Part shown: positions 16,901 to 25,263 of the stretch, in pieces | Numbering within the stretch: the first letter of the stretch is position 1 | How the letters are laid out: each line of letters opens with the position of its first letter | Assembly (NCBI GenBank): GCA_035574235.1 | Contig: DATLZA010000051.1 | Coordinates: 1 to 46,702, forward strand | From: Planctomycetota bacterium | Lineage (GTDB): Bacteria; Planctomycetota; MHYJ01; JACPRB01 | Direction of reading: 5' to 3' | Length of the DNA: 46,702 nt | Program-made: the position numbers and the translations under genes | The notes under the pieces: model-generated | The model's input: only the letters and a program-made list of their open reading frames with translations | The model's database searches: none | What the model was told of the DNA's origin: nothing

Positions 16901-18144
16901 CGCTCTGGGTGATCGCCGTGCTTCTTCCGGGGGCGGTTCCGGCGCAGGACGAGGAGGACGAGCCGGCGGATCTCTTCGAATGGGCCCGGCGGCTGGAGGA
17001 GCTGGACCTCTCCTGGCGGTGGGGCGAATTCGCCTTCGAAGTCTCGGGCGAACTCGACCTGGAGGCGTACGTCTTCGGCGACGAATCTCCGGGGGCCACG
17101 GCGGAGGATCCCGCGGTCCGTTCGGGGGATTACCGGCGTTCGTCCCGGTCCGACAGTCCCGAGTTCGGAGGTCGCCTGCGGCTTTTCCTGGATGCGTCCT
17201 GGGGGGAGGCGCTCGAGGGGTCCGTGGAGCTGCGGGCCGACGGCACGACGGCGGCGGACGGCGAAGCCGGAGCCCGCTTCGAGCAGTACTGGCTGCGCGT
17301 CCGGGCGCTTTCCGGAGACGCGCCCGTTCGGGTGCAGGCCGGGAAATTCGCCGCTCCCGTCGGGAACTTCATTCCGCGCTCGTCGGCGCGCCGGAATCCG
17401 CTGGTGACCTGGCCGCTTCCGTACGACGCGCTGACCGCCTTGGCGAGCCTCGAGGATACCGTTCCGGTGGTCCTGGCCCGCCGGGACGTTCCGGATCGAA
17501 AGGACTGGTTCGTTCCGATCTGGCGCGAAGTCTACGGGACCGGCGTCGAGGGCGCGCTGGAGTGGGGCGACTGGAACGTGCGGGCGGCGCTTCTGAACTC
17601 GGCGCCCGCGACGCTTCCGGAGGACTGGGATCGGAAGGCGGGGGATCCCGGATTCTACAACGTCTACGGCCGGATCGTCTGGACGGCCCACGTGACGACG
17701 CGCCTGGGGGCGAGCGCCTCGCGGGGGGCCTACGCGAAGCGCGACGGGCGCGACGCGGAAGAGGAGCCGCAGACGCTCCTGGGCGTGGACGCCGAGTTTG
17801 CGCTGGGGCACCTGGAGATCTTCGCGGAGGCCTACTGGACCCGGTTCGAGGCGCCGCGGCTTCCGGATCTGGAGCTCTGGACGGCCTACGTGGAGGCGAA
17901 ATATACGTTCCTGCCGGGGCTCTTCGGGGCGGTGCGGCTGGCCCAGATCCGGTTCGACGAGATTCGGGACCCGTCGGGAGGGCGGGCGCACTGGGATCGG
18001 GGCGTGCGGCGGCTGGAGCTGGGAGGCGGGTACTTCTTCACGCCGAACTTCTTCGTCAAGACGACGCTCCAGCTCAACGATCACCAGGGAGGTCCCGAGC
18101 CGGACGATAACCTTCTGGCGCTCCAGGTGGGGCTGACCTTCTGA
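16897..18144 (+). CDS. Outer-membrane beta-barrel (porin-like) protein
   Basis: A 415-residue protein with a signal peptide (MTLWVIAVLLPGAVPA then QDEE). It is rich in alternating aromatic/hydrophobic strands such as FEQYWLRVRAL, VRVQAGKFAAPVG, LEIFAEAYWTRFEA and LELGGGYFFTPNFFVKTTLQL, and ends in Phe, the usual signal for barrel assembly. The KFAAPVGNFIPRSS segment resembles the loop region of phosphate-selective or general porins. It starts inside the cyclase stop (GTGA). The natural inference is that it admits or binds the ligand sensed by the trio. Exact family not recognised. Confidence 0.75.
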   Translation: MTLWVIAVLLPGAVPAQDEEDEPADLFEWARRLEELDLSWRWGEFAFEVSGELDLEAYVFGDESPGATAEDPAVRSGDYRRSSRSDSPEFGGRLRLFLDASWGEALEGSVELRADGTTAADGEAGARFEQYWLRVRALSGDAPVRVQAGKFAAPVGNFIPRSSARRNPLVTWPLPYDALTALASLEDTVPVVLARRDVPDRKDWFVPIWREVYGTGVEGALEWGDWNVRAALLNSAPATLPEDWDRKAGDPGFYNVYGRIVWTAHVTTRLGASASRGAYAKRDGRDAEEEPQTLLGVDAEFALGHLEIFAEAYWTRFEAPRLPDLELWTAYVEAKYTFLPGLFGAVRLAQIRFDEIRDPSGGRAHWDRGVRRLELGGGYFFTPNFFVKTTLQLNDHQGGPEPDDNLLALQVGLTF

Positions 18145-18156
18145 CCGGCCCCCCGC

Positions 18157-18185
18157 TTGCCGGAGTCGCTCCGATGGGCTACACT
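18157..18185 (+). promoter_or_regulatory. Promoter and ribosome site of the DHH phosphoesterase gene
   Basis: TTGCCG (18157-18162), a 17-base spacer and TACACT (18180-18185) lie 27 bases before the ATG. GGGAGGG (18200-18206) provides a ribosome site. This gene is therefore of the led class, in contrast to the leaderless ones. Confidence 0.6.
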
Positions 18186-18212
18186 TCCCGGGGCTGATCG
18201 GGAGGGACCTTC

Positions 18213-19235
18213 ATGCGGATTCTCACGCGCGGCGACCTCGACGGGCTGACGAGCTCGGTCCTTTTGACGCTGGCGGAAAAGATCACCGAGATCCGGTTCG
18301 CGCACCCCAAGGACGTACAGGACGGCAAGGTGCCCTGCGACGCCGAAGACATCGTGGTGAATCTTCCGTACGTCAAGGGATGCGGGATGTGGTTCGATCA
18401 CCACGTCTCGGAGGAAGCCAAGCTCGACGACATCGGTCCGTTCAAGGGGCGATTCGCCGTGGCGCCGAGCGCCGCGCGCGTGGTGTACGACTACTACCGC
18501 AAGCCCGAATTCGACCGCTTCAAGGAGCTCCTCGAGGCCACGGACCGGCTGGACAGCGCTCAGCTCACGCGGGACGACGTGGCGAACCCGAAGGGCTGGA
18601 TTCTTCTGGGCTATACGCTCGATCCGCGCACGGGGCTCGGTCCGGAGTTCCAGAAGTACTTCCGCTGGCTCGTCGAGTACGTCAAGGAAGTGCCGATCGA
18701 GAAGATTCTTCAGCATCCGGAGGTGAAGAAGCGCTGCGACCGGGTGCTCCGGGAGCAGGAGGAGTTCACGCAGCTTCTGCGGGCGAACTCCCGGCTGGAC
18801 GGGAACGTGGTGATCACGGATTTCCGCAACGTCCAGAATCCGCCGGTCGGCAATCGGTTCCTGATCTACACGCTTTATCCGCAGGCCAACGTCGAGGTGC
18901 GGATCTTCTGGGGGAAGGAGCGCAGGACCGTCAACGTCGCCGTGGGACACAGCATCTTCAACCGCACCTGTTCGGTGAGCTGCGGAGAGCTGTGCGCGCG
19001 GTACGGAGGGGGCGGCCACTTCGGAGCGGGCACGTGCCAGCTCGATCCCGCGCGGGCGGAGGCCCAGATCGCCGAGATCGTTTCGGTGCTGAAGGCGGGG
19101 GGCGCTCCCCCGGCGGACGCCGCGCCCGTTCGGACGAAAAAGGCGGCGCCGCGGAAGAAGGCCGCGTCGAAGAAGAAGGCCGGCGCCCGCAAGGCGCCGA
19201 AGGCGAAGGTCCGCCGGCGGGCCCGTCAGCGGTAG
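18213..19235 (+). CDS. DHH family phosphoesterase with basic histone-like tail
   Basis: A 340-residue DHH/DHHA1 protein. DHH enzymes hydrolyse phosphodiesters or pyrophosphates such as nanoRNA, cyclic-di-AMP products or polyphosphate, using two metal ions. The motifs are D8-x-D10 (RGDLDG), D62-H63-H64 (FDHHVS) and a DHHA1 glycine-rich loop YGGGGHFGAGTCQL. The last 40 residues are a low-complexity Lys/Ala/Arg tail (KKAAPRKKAASKKK and similar) like bacterial histone-H1-type tails, which could bind nucleic acid. The gene's last 10 bases overlap the convergent NamZ gene. Substrate not determined. Confidence 0.85.
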   Translation: MRILTRGDLDGLTSSVLLTLAEKITEIRFAHPKDVQDGKVPCDAEDIVVNLPYVKGCGMWFDHHVSEEAKLDDIGPFKGRFAVAPSAARVVYDYYRKPEFDRFKELLEATDRLDSAQLTRDDVANPKGWILLGYTLDPRTGLGPEFQKYFRWLVEYVKEVPIEKILQHPEVKKRCDRVLREQEEFTQLLRANSRLDGNVVITDFRNVQNPPVGNRFLIYTLYPQANVEVRIFWGKERRTVNVAVGHSIFNRTCSVSCGELCARYGGGGHFGAGTCQLDPARAEAQIAEIVSVLKAGGAPPADAAPVRTKKAAPRKKAASKKKAGARKAPKAKVRRRARQR

Positions 19236-20434
19236 AGAAGGAAGCGCCGCCGGATTTCGAGGAACCGCTGGAGCTCCTCCCGCCAGGAGCGCTCGATCTC
19301 GGCGGGGGCACGTCCGGCGCGGATCGCGTCCTCGATGTCCCGCCGCCCGATCATTTCGGCCGCCCGGCCGAAGGAGAACGCGCCCCGGTGGCGCCGGTGA
19401 AGCGCGTCGAGCGCGTGAAGCGCCGCCGTCACCGGCCGATAGGCCTTCCGGTCGGCGATCTCGACTTCGAAGCCGCGGCACTCTTCGTTCGTGTACGGGT
19501 AGCGCGGCAGGCCCGGCTGGGGCTCGGGCCGGAAGACGACCGGCTTGAAGCGCACCCCGGCGAGTCCGCGTCCGTTGAGCTCCTCGCAGAGTCCTCGTTC
19601 GTCGATCCACGGGGCTCCGTACCGCACGAAAGGGTTCGGGGTGCCGCGGCCGACGGAGAGGTTCGTTCCTTCCAGGGCGCCCAGGCCGGGATAGGAGAGG
19701 GCCGCCTCGAGCGAGCGCATGTTGGGCGAGGGGTTGACCCAGGGGAGGCCCGTTTCGTCGAAGAACATCGACCGCCGCCAGCCCTCCAGGGGGACGACGG
19801 TGAGGCGCGCGCCGATCTTGAATTCCTCGTTGTAGAGACGCGCCAGCTCCCCCACGGTCATGCCGTGCCGGGTGGGCAGGGGGAAGTATCCGATGAACCG
19901 GCCGCGGAGGGCTTCCTCGAGCACGGGTCCCTCCACGACGTCGCCCCCGATGGGATTGGGCCGGTCGAGGACGACGACGTCCTTGCCGTTCTCGCGGGCG
20001 GCCTCGAGGACGAGCGCAAGGGTGGTGATGTAGGTGTAGAAGCGCGCCCCGACGTCCTGCAGATCGAAGACGAGGACGTCGAGCTCCTGGAGCATGTCGG
20101 GAGTGGGCTTGCGGGTCTTGCCGTAAAGGCTGTGGATGGGGATTCCCGTGCGTTCGTCGCGGCCGCTTTCGATGGCCGGCTGGTCGAGGTTCGCGCGCAG
20201 CCCGTGCTCGGGGGCCAGGAGCGCGACGAGCCGGACTTCGGGCGCGGAGGCGATCAGGTCGATGGCCGACCGGCCGCGGGCGTCGATCCCGGTGGGGTTG
20301 GTGACGAGTCCCACGCGGCGGCCGCGCAGCGGGGCGAAGCCGTCGCGGACGAGCCCGTCGAGGCCGCTCCGGACGGGGGGGTCGGGCGCCTGGACGAGGG
20401 CGGCCAGGAGGATCGCGACCACGCCGGGCCTCAA
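19226..20434 (-). CDS. namZ: DUF1343 exo-beta-N-acetylmuramidase (NamZ-like)
   Basis: A 402-residue exported protein of the DUF1343 family, whose characterised member NamZ (YbbC) removes N-acetylmuramic acid from the non-reducing end of peptidoglycan fragments. Family landmarks: GLVTNPTGID, LAPEHGLRAN, GIPIHSLYGK, VFDLQDVGARFYTY, DRPNPIGG, FPLPTRHGMTVGELA and SPNMRS. The start TTG at 20434 overlaps the GNAT stop (TTGA) and gives a signal peptide (MRPGVVAILLAALVQA). A GTG at 20422 would shorten it. Role: recycling its own cell wall or feeding on that of others. It shares a transcript with the acetyltransferase upstream. Confidence 0.85.
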   Translation of the reverse strand: MRPGVVAILLAALVQAPDPPVRSGLDGLVRDGFAPLRGRRVGLVTNPTGIDARGRSAIDLIASAPEVRLVALLAPEHGLRANLDQPAIESGRDERTGIPIHSLYGKTRKPTPDMLQELDVLVFDLQDVGARFYTYITTLALVLEAARENGKDVVVLDRPNPIGGDVVEGPVLEEALRGRFIGYFPLPTRHGMTVGELARLYNEEFKIGARLTVVPLEGWRRSMFFDETGLPWVNPSPNMRSLEAALSYPGLGALEGTNLSVGRGTPNPFVRYGAPWIDERGLCEELNGRGLAGVRFKPVVFRPEPQPGLPRYPYTNEECRGFEVEIADRKAYRPVTAALHALDALHRRHRGAFSFGRAAEMIGRRDIEDAIRAGRAPAEIERSWREELQRFLEIRRRFLLYR

Positions 20435-21042
20435 TCCGCGCCGCCCGTGTCGGCGTCCTCGTCCACGGGGGCGACCTCGGCGGCCACCCGCTCGGGGGGC
20501 GTGACGGCGAGGCAATAGACGAGGACGTCGTGCACGCGGCCGGCGAAGTCGATCGCGTGCTGAGGGAGCGTGGCCACGCACTCGAAATCGAGATCCTCGA
20601 AGAGCGCGCGGGCGCCCTTCTGGACGTCGAGCACCTCGGCGTGCAGGAGCGCCACGCGCAGGGCGGGCGCCAGGTCGATGAATTCCCGGATGAGGGCCCG
20701 CGCCAGGCCCCGGCGGCGGAACTCGGGGTCCAGGGTGATGCGGATCTTGGCGACGTGGCGCGACCAGCCGCGGCGGTCGCGGTGAAGCGTGGCGTCGGCG
20801 ACCACGCGGCGGCCGTCGAAGGCGAGGAGGGGGAGGATGTTCTCGTAGTTGAGGTTGCGGATCCAGCCCTGGATGACGGCGGGCCGCGTCACGTCGTCCT
20901 TGAACAACCGGCGCTCGTCCACGGGAATGCGCCGGAAGAAGTCCACCAGCGCCGACTCGTCTTCGGGCCGCAGGGGGCGCACCGTGAGCCCGCCGGCCAG
21001 GGACTTCGGATAGCGCGAGAGGGCCGTCGTGGTTGTCGTCAT
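20431..21042 (-). CDS. GNAT family N-acetyltransferase
   Basis: A 203-residue acetyltransferase. The acetyl-CoA loop is in ITLDPEFRRRGLARALI (the R/Q-x-x-G-x-A type signature) followed by the helix to EFIDLAP. The N-terminal portion LTVRPLRPEDESALVDFF is typical of GNAT entry strands. Acceptor unknown. It is the first gene of a two-gene unit with NamZ, with coupled stop and start. The promoter lies directly before it (TTGAAC, 18 bases, TACAAT) and leaves only 7 bases to the ATG, so it is probably leaderless. Confidence 0.85.
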   Translation of the reverse strand: MTTTTTALSRYPKSLAGGLTVRPLRPEDESALVDFFRRIPVDERRLFKDDVTRPAVIQGWIRNLNYENILPLLAFDGRRVVADATLHRDRRGWSRHVAKIRITLDPEFRRRGLARALIREFIDLAPALRVALLHAEVLDVQKGARALFEDLDFECVATLPQHAIDFAGRVHDVLVYCLAVTPPERVAAEVAPVDEDADTGGAD

Positions 21043-21049
21043 GGTTCGG

Positions 21050-21079
21050 ATTGTACCTTCGGGAGCGTAGGCGGTTCAA
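21050..21079 (-). promoter_or_regulatory. Leaderless promoter of the GNAT-NamZ unit
   Basis: Minus-strand TTGAAC (21074-21079), 18-base spacer, TACAAT (21050-21055), then 7 bases to the ATG at 21042. It is back to back with the proB promoter. Confidence 0.7.
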
Positions 21080-21093
21080 CGGCGCCGTCGCGG

Positions 21094-21123
21094 TTGACTC
21101 CGGGAGGAAGACGCTGTTAAGAT
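21094..21123 (+). promoter_or_regulatory. Leaderless promoter of proB-proA
   Basis: TTGACT (21094-21099), 18-base spacer, TAAGAT (21118-21123), then 9 bases to the ATG at 21133. A GGGAGG stretch (21102-21107) lies inside the spacer, too far upstream to act as a ribosome site. Confidence 0.65.
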
Positions 21124-21132
21124 CCGCGCGGC

Positions 21133-22227
21133 ATGAACCGGGACGCGCTGGGAAAGGCACGGCGGCTGGTGGTCAAGGCCGGGACGCGGACGATTCTGGA
21201 CGAGGCGCAGCGGCCGGACCTGGGGACCCTGCGGCGGCTGCTCGGGGAAATGGTGGAGCTCAAGAAGTCCGGGCGCGGCGTAGTCTTCGTCTCCTCGGGA
21301 GCGATCGGGACGGGCCTGGGGCCGCTGGGGCTTTCGCGCCGTCCGGAATCGATCCCGGAGCTTCAGGCGGCGGCGGCGGTGGGGCAGTCGCTCCTCATGC
21401 AGGTCTATAATGGGATTCTGGAACCTCTGGGGTATTCGGTCGCGCAGATCCTGCTGACGCACGAGGACTTTCAGGACCGGCGGCGGTACCTGAACGTGCG
21501 GAACCTCCTGGCGGTGCTCGAGGGCAAGAGCGTGCTTCCGGTGATCAACGAGAACGACGCGGTGGGGGTGGAGGAGATCCGGTTCGGCGACAACGACATC
21601 CTGGCGGGGCTCGTGGCCAACGCGACGGACGCGGACGTGACGGTGCTTCTGTCGGACGTGGAGGGCTTCTACGTGGACGGAGCGCTTCAGGCGGAGGTGC
21701 GGGAGGTGACTCCGCAGATCGAGGCCGCGGCGGGGGGGACGTCGGGGCTCGGCAGCGGGGGGATGGCGTCCAAGGTCCGCTGCGCCAAGACGGTGACGGC
21801 GGCGGGGGGATGCCTGCTGCTGGTACACGGCAAGAAGGTGACGCTCCGGGAGGCGCTCGAGGGAAAGGCGGGGACGCTTTTTCTTCCGACGGGGACGCGT
21901 CTGGACCACCGCAAGCGGTGGATCGCGCACACGCTGAAGGCCGCGGGGGCGCTGACGGTGGACGAAGGGGGCGCGCGGGCGCTGGTGCGCCACGGCCGGA
22001 GTCTCCTGGCCGTGGGAATTACGGGATGCGAGGGGGATTTCGACGTGGGGGATTGCGTGATCGTGCGGGATCCGTCGGGAGCGGCGATCGCCAAGGGGCT
22101 GGTGAATTATCCGGCGGCGGACGTGCGCCGGATCCTGGGGCGGCGGACGGACGAGATCGAGCGGGTGCTCGGCTACCGGTCGTTCGACGAGATCATTCAT
22201 CGCGACAACCTGGCGCTTGTGTCGTAG
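21133..22227 (+). CDS. proB: Glutamate 5-kinase (ProB) with PUA domain
   Basis: A 364-residue enzyme for the first step of proline synthesis, phosphorylating glutamate at the gamma carboxylate. The amino-acid kinase domain covers about 1-260, with VVKAGT near the N-terminus, VSSGAIGTG, NENDAV, FGDNDILAGLVA, LLSDVEG and GSGGMASKV. The C-terminal PUA domain (about 275-360) includes GITGCEGDFDVGDCVIV. The length is typical for the PUA-containing form. It is followed 29 bases later by proA, the next enzyme. Feedback inhibition by proline acts in the kinase domain in this family. Confidence 0.96.
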   Translation: MNRDALGKARRLVVKAGTRTILDEAQRPDLGTLRRLLGEMVELKKSGRGVVFVSSGAIGTGLGPLGLSRRPESIPELQAAAAVGQSLLMQVYNGILEPLGYSVAQILLTHEDFQDRRRYLNVRNLLAVLEGKSVLPVINENDAVGVEEIRFGDNDILAGLVANATDADVTVLLSDVEGFYVDGALQAEVREVTPQIEAAAGGTSGLGSGGMASKVRCAKTVTAAGGCLLLVHGKKVTLREALEGKAGTLFLPTGTRLDHRKRWIAHTLKAAGALTVDEGGARALVRHGRSLLAVGITGCEGDFDVGDCVIVRDPSGAAIAKGLVNYPAADVRRILGRRTDEIERVLGYRSFDEIIHRDNLALVS

Positions 22228-22256
22228 GGGGCGTCGGGGTCGACGAGGAGGCGCGT

Positions 22257-23504
22257 ATGGGCAGCCTGTACGAAGACGTGGCCCGGCGGGCGAAGGAGGC
22301 GGCGGTGGAGCTTCGCCGCACGAGCGCGGCGCAGCGGACGGCGGCGATCCGGGCGATGGCGGCGCGGCTGCGGTCGCGCGCGGGGGAGGTTCTGGAAGCC
22401 AACCGGGCGGACGTTCAGGAGGCCAAACAGGCGGGGCTGGGGGAAGCCAAGCTGGATCGCCTGAAGCTGGACGAGAAGCGCCTCGAGGAGGTCGCGCGGG
22501 GTCTGGAGGCGGTGGCGGCGCTTCCGGACCCGGTGGGAAAGGTGGCGGACGAGCGGCGGGGGCCCACGGGGATCCGCGTCCAGCGGGTGCGGGCGCCGAT
22601 CGGGGTGATTCTGATGATCTTCGAGGCGCGGCCGAACGTGACGGCGGAGGCGGCGGCGCTGTGCGTGCGCTCGGGGAACGCGGTGCTCCTGCGGGGGGGA
22701 AGCGAGGCGGCGCGGACGAACCGGATGATCGGGGCCTGCCTGCAGGGGGCGCTGGCGCAAGAGGGGGTGCCGACGGCGGCGGTCCAGACGGTGGAAGGCG
22801 GGCACGAGGGAGTGGACGAACTTCTGAAGCTTGACCGGTTCATCGACCTGGTGATTCCGCGGGGCGGGGAGGGGCTGATCCGGTCGGTGGCCGAGAAGTC
22901 GCGGATTCCGGTGATCAAGCATTACAAGGGCAACTGCCACGTTTACGTGGACGCGGACGCGAACCAGGCGATGGCGGTGAACCTGGTGTACAACGCCAAG
23001 GTTCAGCGTCCGGCCACCTGCAACGCGGCCGAGAAGCTGCTCATTCACGAGAAGGTCGCCCCGGCGCTCCTGCCCCTGATCGCCCGCAAGCTCCAGGAAG
23101 CGCGGGTGGAGCTTCGGGGGGACCCGGCGGCGTGCCGCCTGGTGCCGGGGATGAAGCCGGCGTCGGAGCAGGACTGGACGGAGGAGTATCTGGACCTGGT
23201 CCTGGCCGTGAAGGTGGTGCCGGATCTCGAGGCGGCGATCCGGCACATCAACACGTACGGATCGGCCCACACGGACGCGATCGTCACGCAGAACGAGGCG
23301 GCCGCCCGGAAGTTCCTGGCGGAGGTGGATTCCTCCTCGGTCATGTGGAACTGCTCGACGCGGCTGGCCGACGGCGGCCAGTACGGCCTGGGGGCGGAGA
23401 TCGGCATTTCCACCGACAAGCTGCACGCCCGGGGGCCGATGGGGGCCGAGGAGCTGACCTGCCTCAAATGGGTGGTGACGGGGGAAGGCCAGATCCGGTC
23501 CTGA
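22257..23504 (+). CDS. proA: Gamma-glutamyl phosphate reductase (ProA)
   Basis: A 415-residue NADPH-dependent reductase converting glutamyl phosphate to glutamate semialdehyde, the second step of proline synthesis. It belongs to the aldehyde dehydrogenase superfamily. The catalytic Cys lies in RPATCNAAEKLLIH. Other matches are PIGVILMIFEARPNVT and GGSEAARTN in the cofactor domain, and the C-terminal NCSTRLADGGQYGLGAEIGIST. AGGAGG (22247-22252) precedes the ATG. Length and order next to proB are normal. Confidence 0.97.
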   Translation: MGSLYEDVARRAKEAAVELRRTSAAQRTAAIRAMAARLRSRAGEVLEANRADVQEAKQAGLGEAKLDRLKLDEKRLEEVARGLEAVAALPDPVGKVADERRGPTGIRVQRVRAPIGVILMIFEARPNVTAEAAALCVRSGNAVLLRGGSEAARTNRMIGACLQGALAQEGVPTAAVQTVEGGHEGVDELLKLDRFIDLVIPRGGEGLIRSVAEKSRIPVIKHYKGNCHVYVDADANQAMAVNLVYNAKVQRPATCNAAEKLLIHEKVAPALLPLIARKLQEARVELRGDPAACRLVPGMKPASEQDWTEEYLDLVLAVKVVPDLEAAIRHINTYGSAHTDAIVTQNEAAARKFLAEVDSSSVMWNCSTRLADGGQYGLGAEIGISTDKLHARGPMGAEELTCLKWVVTGEGQIRS

Positions 23505-23536
23505 CGGCGGTCCTGTTCGTTTTCTCGAAAATTTTC

Positions 23537-23564
23537 TTGACGGCCGGCGTATTATCTCTAGGAT
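23537..23564 (+). promoter_or_regulatory. Possible promoter upstream of the repeat cluster before hutI
   Basis: TTGACG (23537-23542), 16-base spacer, TAGGAT (23559-23564). Its predicted start falls inside the left arm of the adjacent inverted repeat, so the repeat would be an operator as much as a transcript element. Confidence 0.45.
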
Positions 23565-23618
23565 ACCCATAAGCTCACCCATGAGCACGTGCTTATGGGT
23601 GGACGGCCTCTTACCCAT
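23565..23618. repeat. Cluster of ACCCATRAGC repeats with a perfect 10-bp inverted pair
   Basis: ACCCATAAGC occurs at 23565-23574. ACCCATGAGC follows in direct orientation at 23577-23586, 12 bases further on. The inverse complement GCTTATGGGT is at 23591-23600, and a partial ACCCAT is at 23613-23618. The first and third copies can pair perfectly over 10 bp around a 16-base loop, and GCACGTGC (23585-23592) is itself palindromic. The 195-base gap between proA and hutI holds nothing else but promoters. This could be an operator cluster or a structured leader for hutI. Confidence 0.7.
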
Positions 23619-23684
23619 ATCGTCCGGGGCGGCCTCCTCACCCGCGGCCGCCCTTTCTTATTTTCCGGCCTCTTCCGCCCGGCG

Positions 23685-23690
23685 TATAAT
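23685..23690 (+). promoter_or_regulatory. Consensus TATAAT -10 box of hutI (leaderless)
   Basis: A perfect TATAAT ends 9 bases before the hutI ATG at 23700. No ribosome site is present, and the -35 area (TTTCCG, 23662-23667) is weak, which may mean an activator is needed, perhaps at the repeat cluster upstream. Confidence 0.6.
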
Positions 23691-23699
23691 CCTCCGCCG

Positions 23700-24944
23700 A
23701 TGAGGCGCGAGGAGGCGGATCTCCTGGTCGTCAACGCCGGGCGCCTTCTGACCCTGGCGGGTCCCGCCCGGCCGCGGCGCGGGGAGGAAATGTCCGATCT
23801 GGGGGTCCTGGAGCGGGGGGCCGTGGCGGTGCGCGGCGGGCGCATCCGGGCGGTCGGGCCCTCTTCGGAGCTTTCGCGCCGGTTCCGCGCGCGCCGGAGG
23901 ATCGACGCGCGGGGCGCGCTGGTCACCCCGGGACTCGTGGATCCGCACACGCATCTCGTCTTCGCGGGTTCGCGGGAAGGGGAGTTCGAGGCCCGCGCCG
24001 CGGGACGCTCCTATGAGGAGATCGCCCGGGCGGGCGGAGGAATTCACGCGACGGTCGCCGCCGTCCGGGCCGCCTCCCGGCAGGAGCTTCTGGCCGCGGC
24101 GCGCGTCCGCCGGGCCGAGATGCTGGCCCGGGGCACGACGACCGTCGAGGCCAAAAGCGGGTACGGGCTGAGCCTGGCCCACGAGCTCAAGCAGCTCGAA
24201 GTCGCCCGGGCTCTGGGGTGCGTGCCCACGTTTCTCGGCGCCCATGAGGTGCCGCGGGAACGGTCGCGCCGGGAGTACCTCCGGGAGATCGTCGAGGTCA
24301 TGATTCCGCGGGTGCGGACGGCGGCGCGCTTCTGCGACGTGTTCTGCGAGCCGGGGGTCTTTTCGGTGTCCGAGGCGCGGCGGGTGCTGGAGGCGGCGCG
24401 GAGGGCGGGGATGGGGCTCAAACTCCACGCGGAGGAGTTCCGGCGCTCGGGCGCGGCGGAGCTGGCGGCCGAGCTGGGCGCGGTGAGCGCGGACCATCTC
24501 GGGGCCGTGGGGCCGCGCGGCATCCGGGCGCTGGCGCGCGCGGGAACCGTGGCGGTGCTTCTCCCGGCGACGGCCTGTTTTCTGGGCCTTCCCGGCGGGG
24601 CGCCGGCGCGGCGCCTGATCGAAGAAGGGGTTCCGGTGGCGCTCGGCACGGATTTCAACCCCGGCACCTCGACGGCGCTGGGGCTTCCCCTCGTCATGAC
24701 CCTGGCGGTGGCGCACCTGCGGATGTCGCCGGCGGAGGCGTGGTGCGCCGTCACCGCCAATGCGGCCTGGGCCTGCGGGGAAGGGGATCGCGCCGGGACG
24801 CTGGAGCCGGGAAAGCGCGCGGATCTGGTGATCTGGAACGCGCGCGATCCGCGGGAAGTGCCCTACTGGTTCGGCGCGAATCTCGCGCGGACGGTGATTC
24901 TCGGCGGCCGCGTCGCCGCCGGAGATTCCGCCGACGAAGGGTAG
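23700..24944 (+). CDS. hutI: Imidazolonepropionase (HutI)
   Basis: A 414-residue metal-dependent amidohydrolase that opens imidazolone propionate to N-formimino-glutamate in histidine breakdown. Metal ligands are visible in DPHTHLVFAGSR (HxH), LKLHAEEF (His), VSADHLGAV and GTDFNPGTS (Asp). TTTVEAKSGYGL and LPATACFLG are specific to HutI. It stands alone, and hutH, hutU and a formiminoglutamate enzyme are not in the window. The ATG at 23700 fits the family N-terminus (LLVVNAGRLLTL). After the stop a GGCCGG-GT-CCGGCC hairpin (24953-24966) without a T run separates it from the convergent small gene. Confidence 0.93.
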   Translation: MRREEADLLVVNAGRLLTLAGPARPRRGEEMSDLGVLERGAVAVRGGRIRAVGPSSELSRRFRARRRIDARGALVTPGLVDPHTHLVFAGSREGEFEARAAGRSYEEIARAGGGIHATVAAVRAASRQELLAAARVRRAEMLARGTTTVEAKSGYGLSLAHELKQLEVARALGCVPTFLGAHEVPRERSRREYLREIVEVMIPRVRTAARFCDVFCEPGVFSVSEARRVLEAARRAGMGLKLHAEEFRRSGAAELAAELGAVSADHLGAVGPRGIRALARAGTVAVLLPATACFLGLPGGAPARRLIEEGVPVALGTDFNPGTSTALGLPLVMTLAVAHLRMSPAEAWCAVTANAAWACGEGDRAGTLEPGKRADLVIWNARDPREVPYWFGANLARTVILGGRVAAGDSADEG

Positions 24945-24975
24945 CCCCGAGGGGCCGGGTCCGGCCGCCGCCGTC

Positions 24976-25209
24976 CTACGCCGCCGGCGGAGGATCCCCG
25001 GGAGGTTTCCGGAGCCGCCGCATGTGCGCCAGGTGGGCCGCCAGGCCGGAGGACGATGTGAGAATCATGCCGACGACCATGGCGATGGCGCCGATCCAGG
25101 GGACGGGGTTCTTGGCGTCCTGGCCGAAGCCGCCGCTGAACACCAGAACGGCCGCTCCGGCGAGCGACACGATCCAGCCCGAGACGCGAAGCACGACGGG
25201 CGCGGACAT
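24976..25209 (-). CDS. Small two-helix membrane protein, unknown function
   Basis: A 77-residue protein with two predicted membrane helices (about 6-28 and 38-60) and a Pro-rich basic C-terminus. GGAGAAG lies 7 bases before the ATG. No family is recognised. It follows atpC on the same strand after 95 bases, so it may be the last gene of the ATP synthase transcript or stand alone. Confidence 0.6.
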   Translation of the reverse strand: MSAPVVLRVSGWIVSLAGAAVLVFSGGFGQDAKNPVPWIGAIAMVVGMILTSSSGLAAHLAHMRRLRKPPGDPPPAA

Positions 25210-25263
25210 GGCGGCTTCTCCGAAAAACGTCCGACGTCATGGACCGAATCGCGCGGCGCCGGC

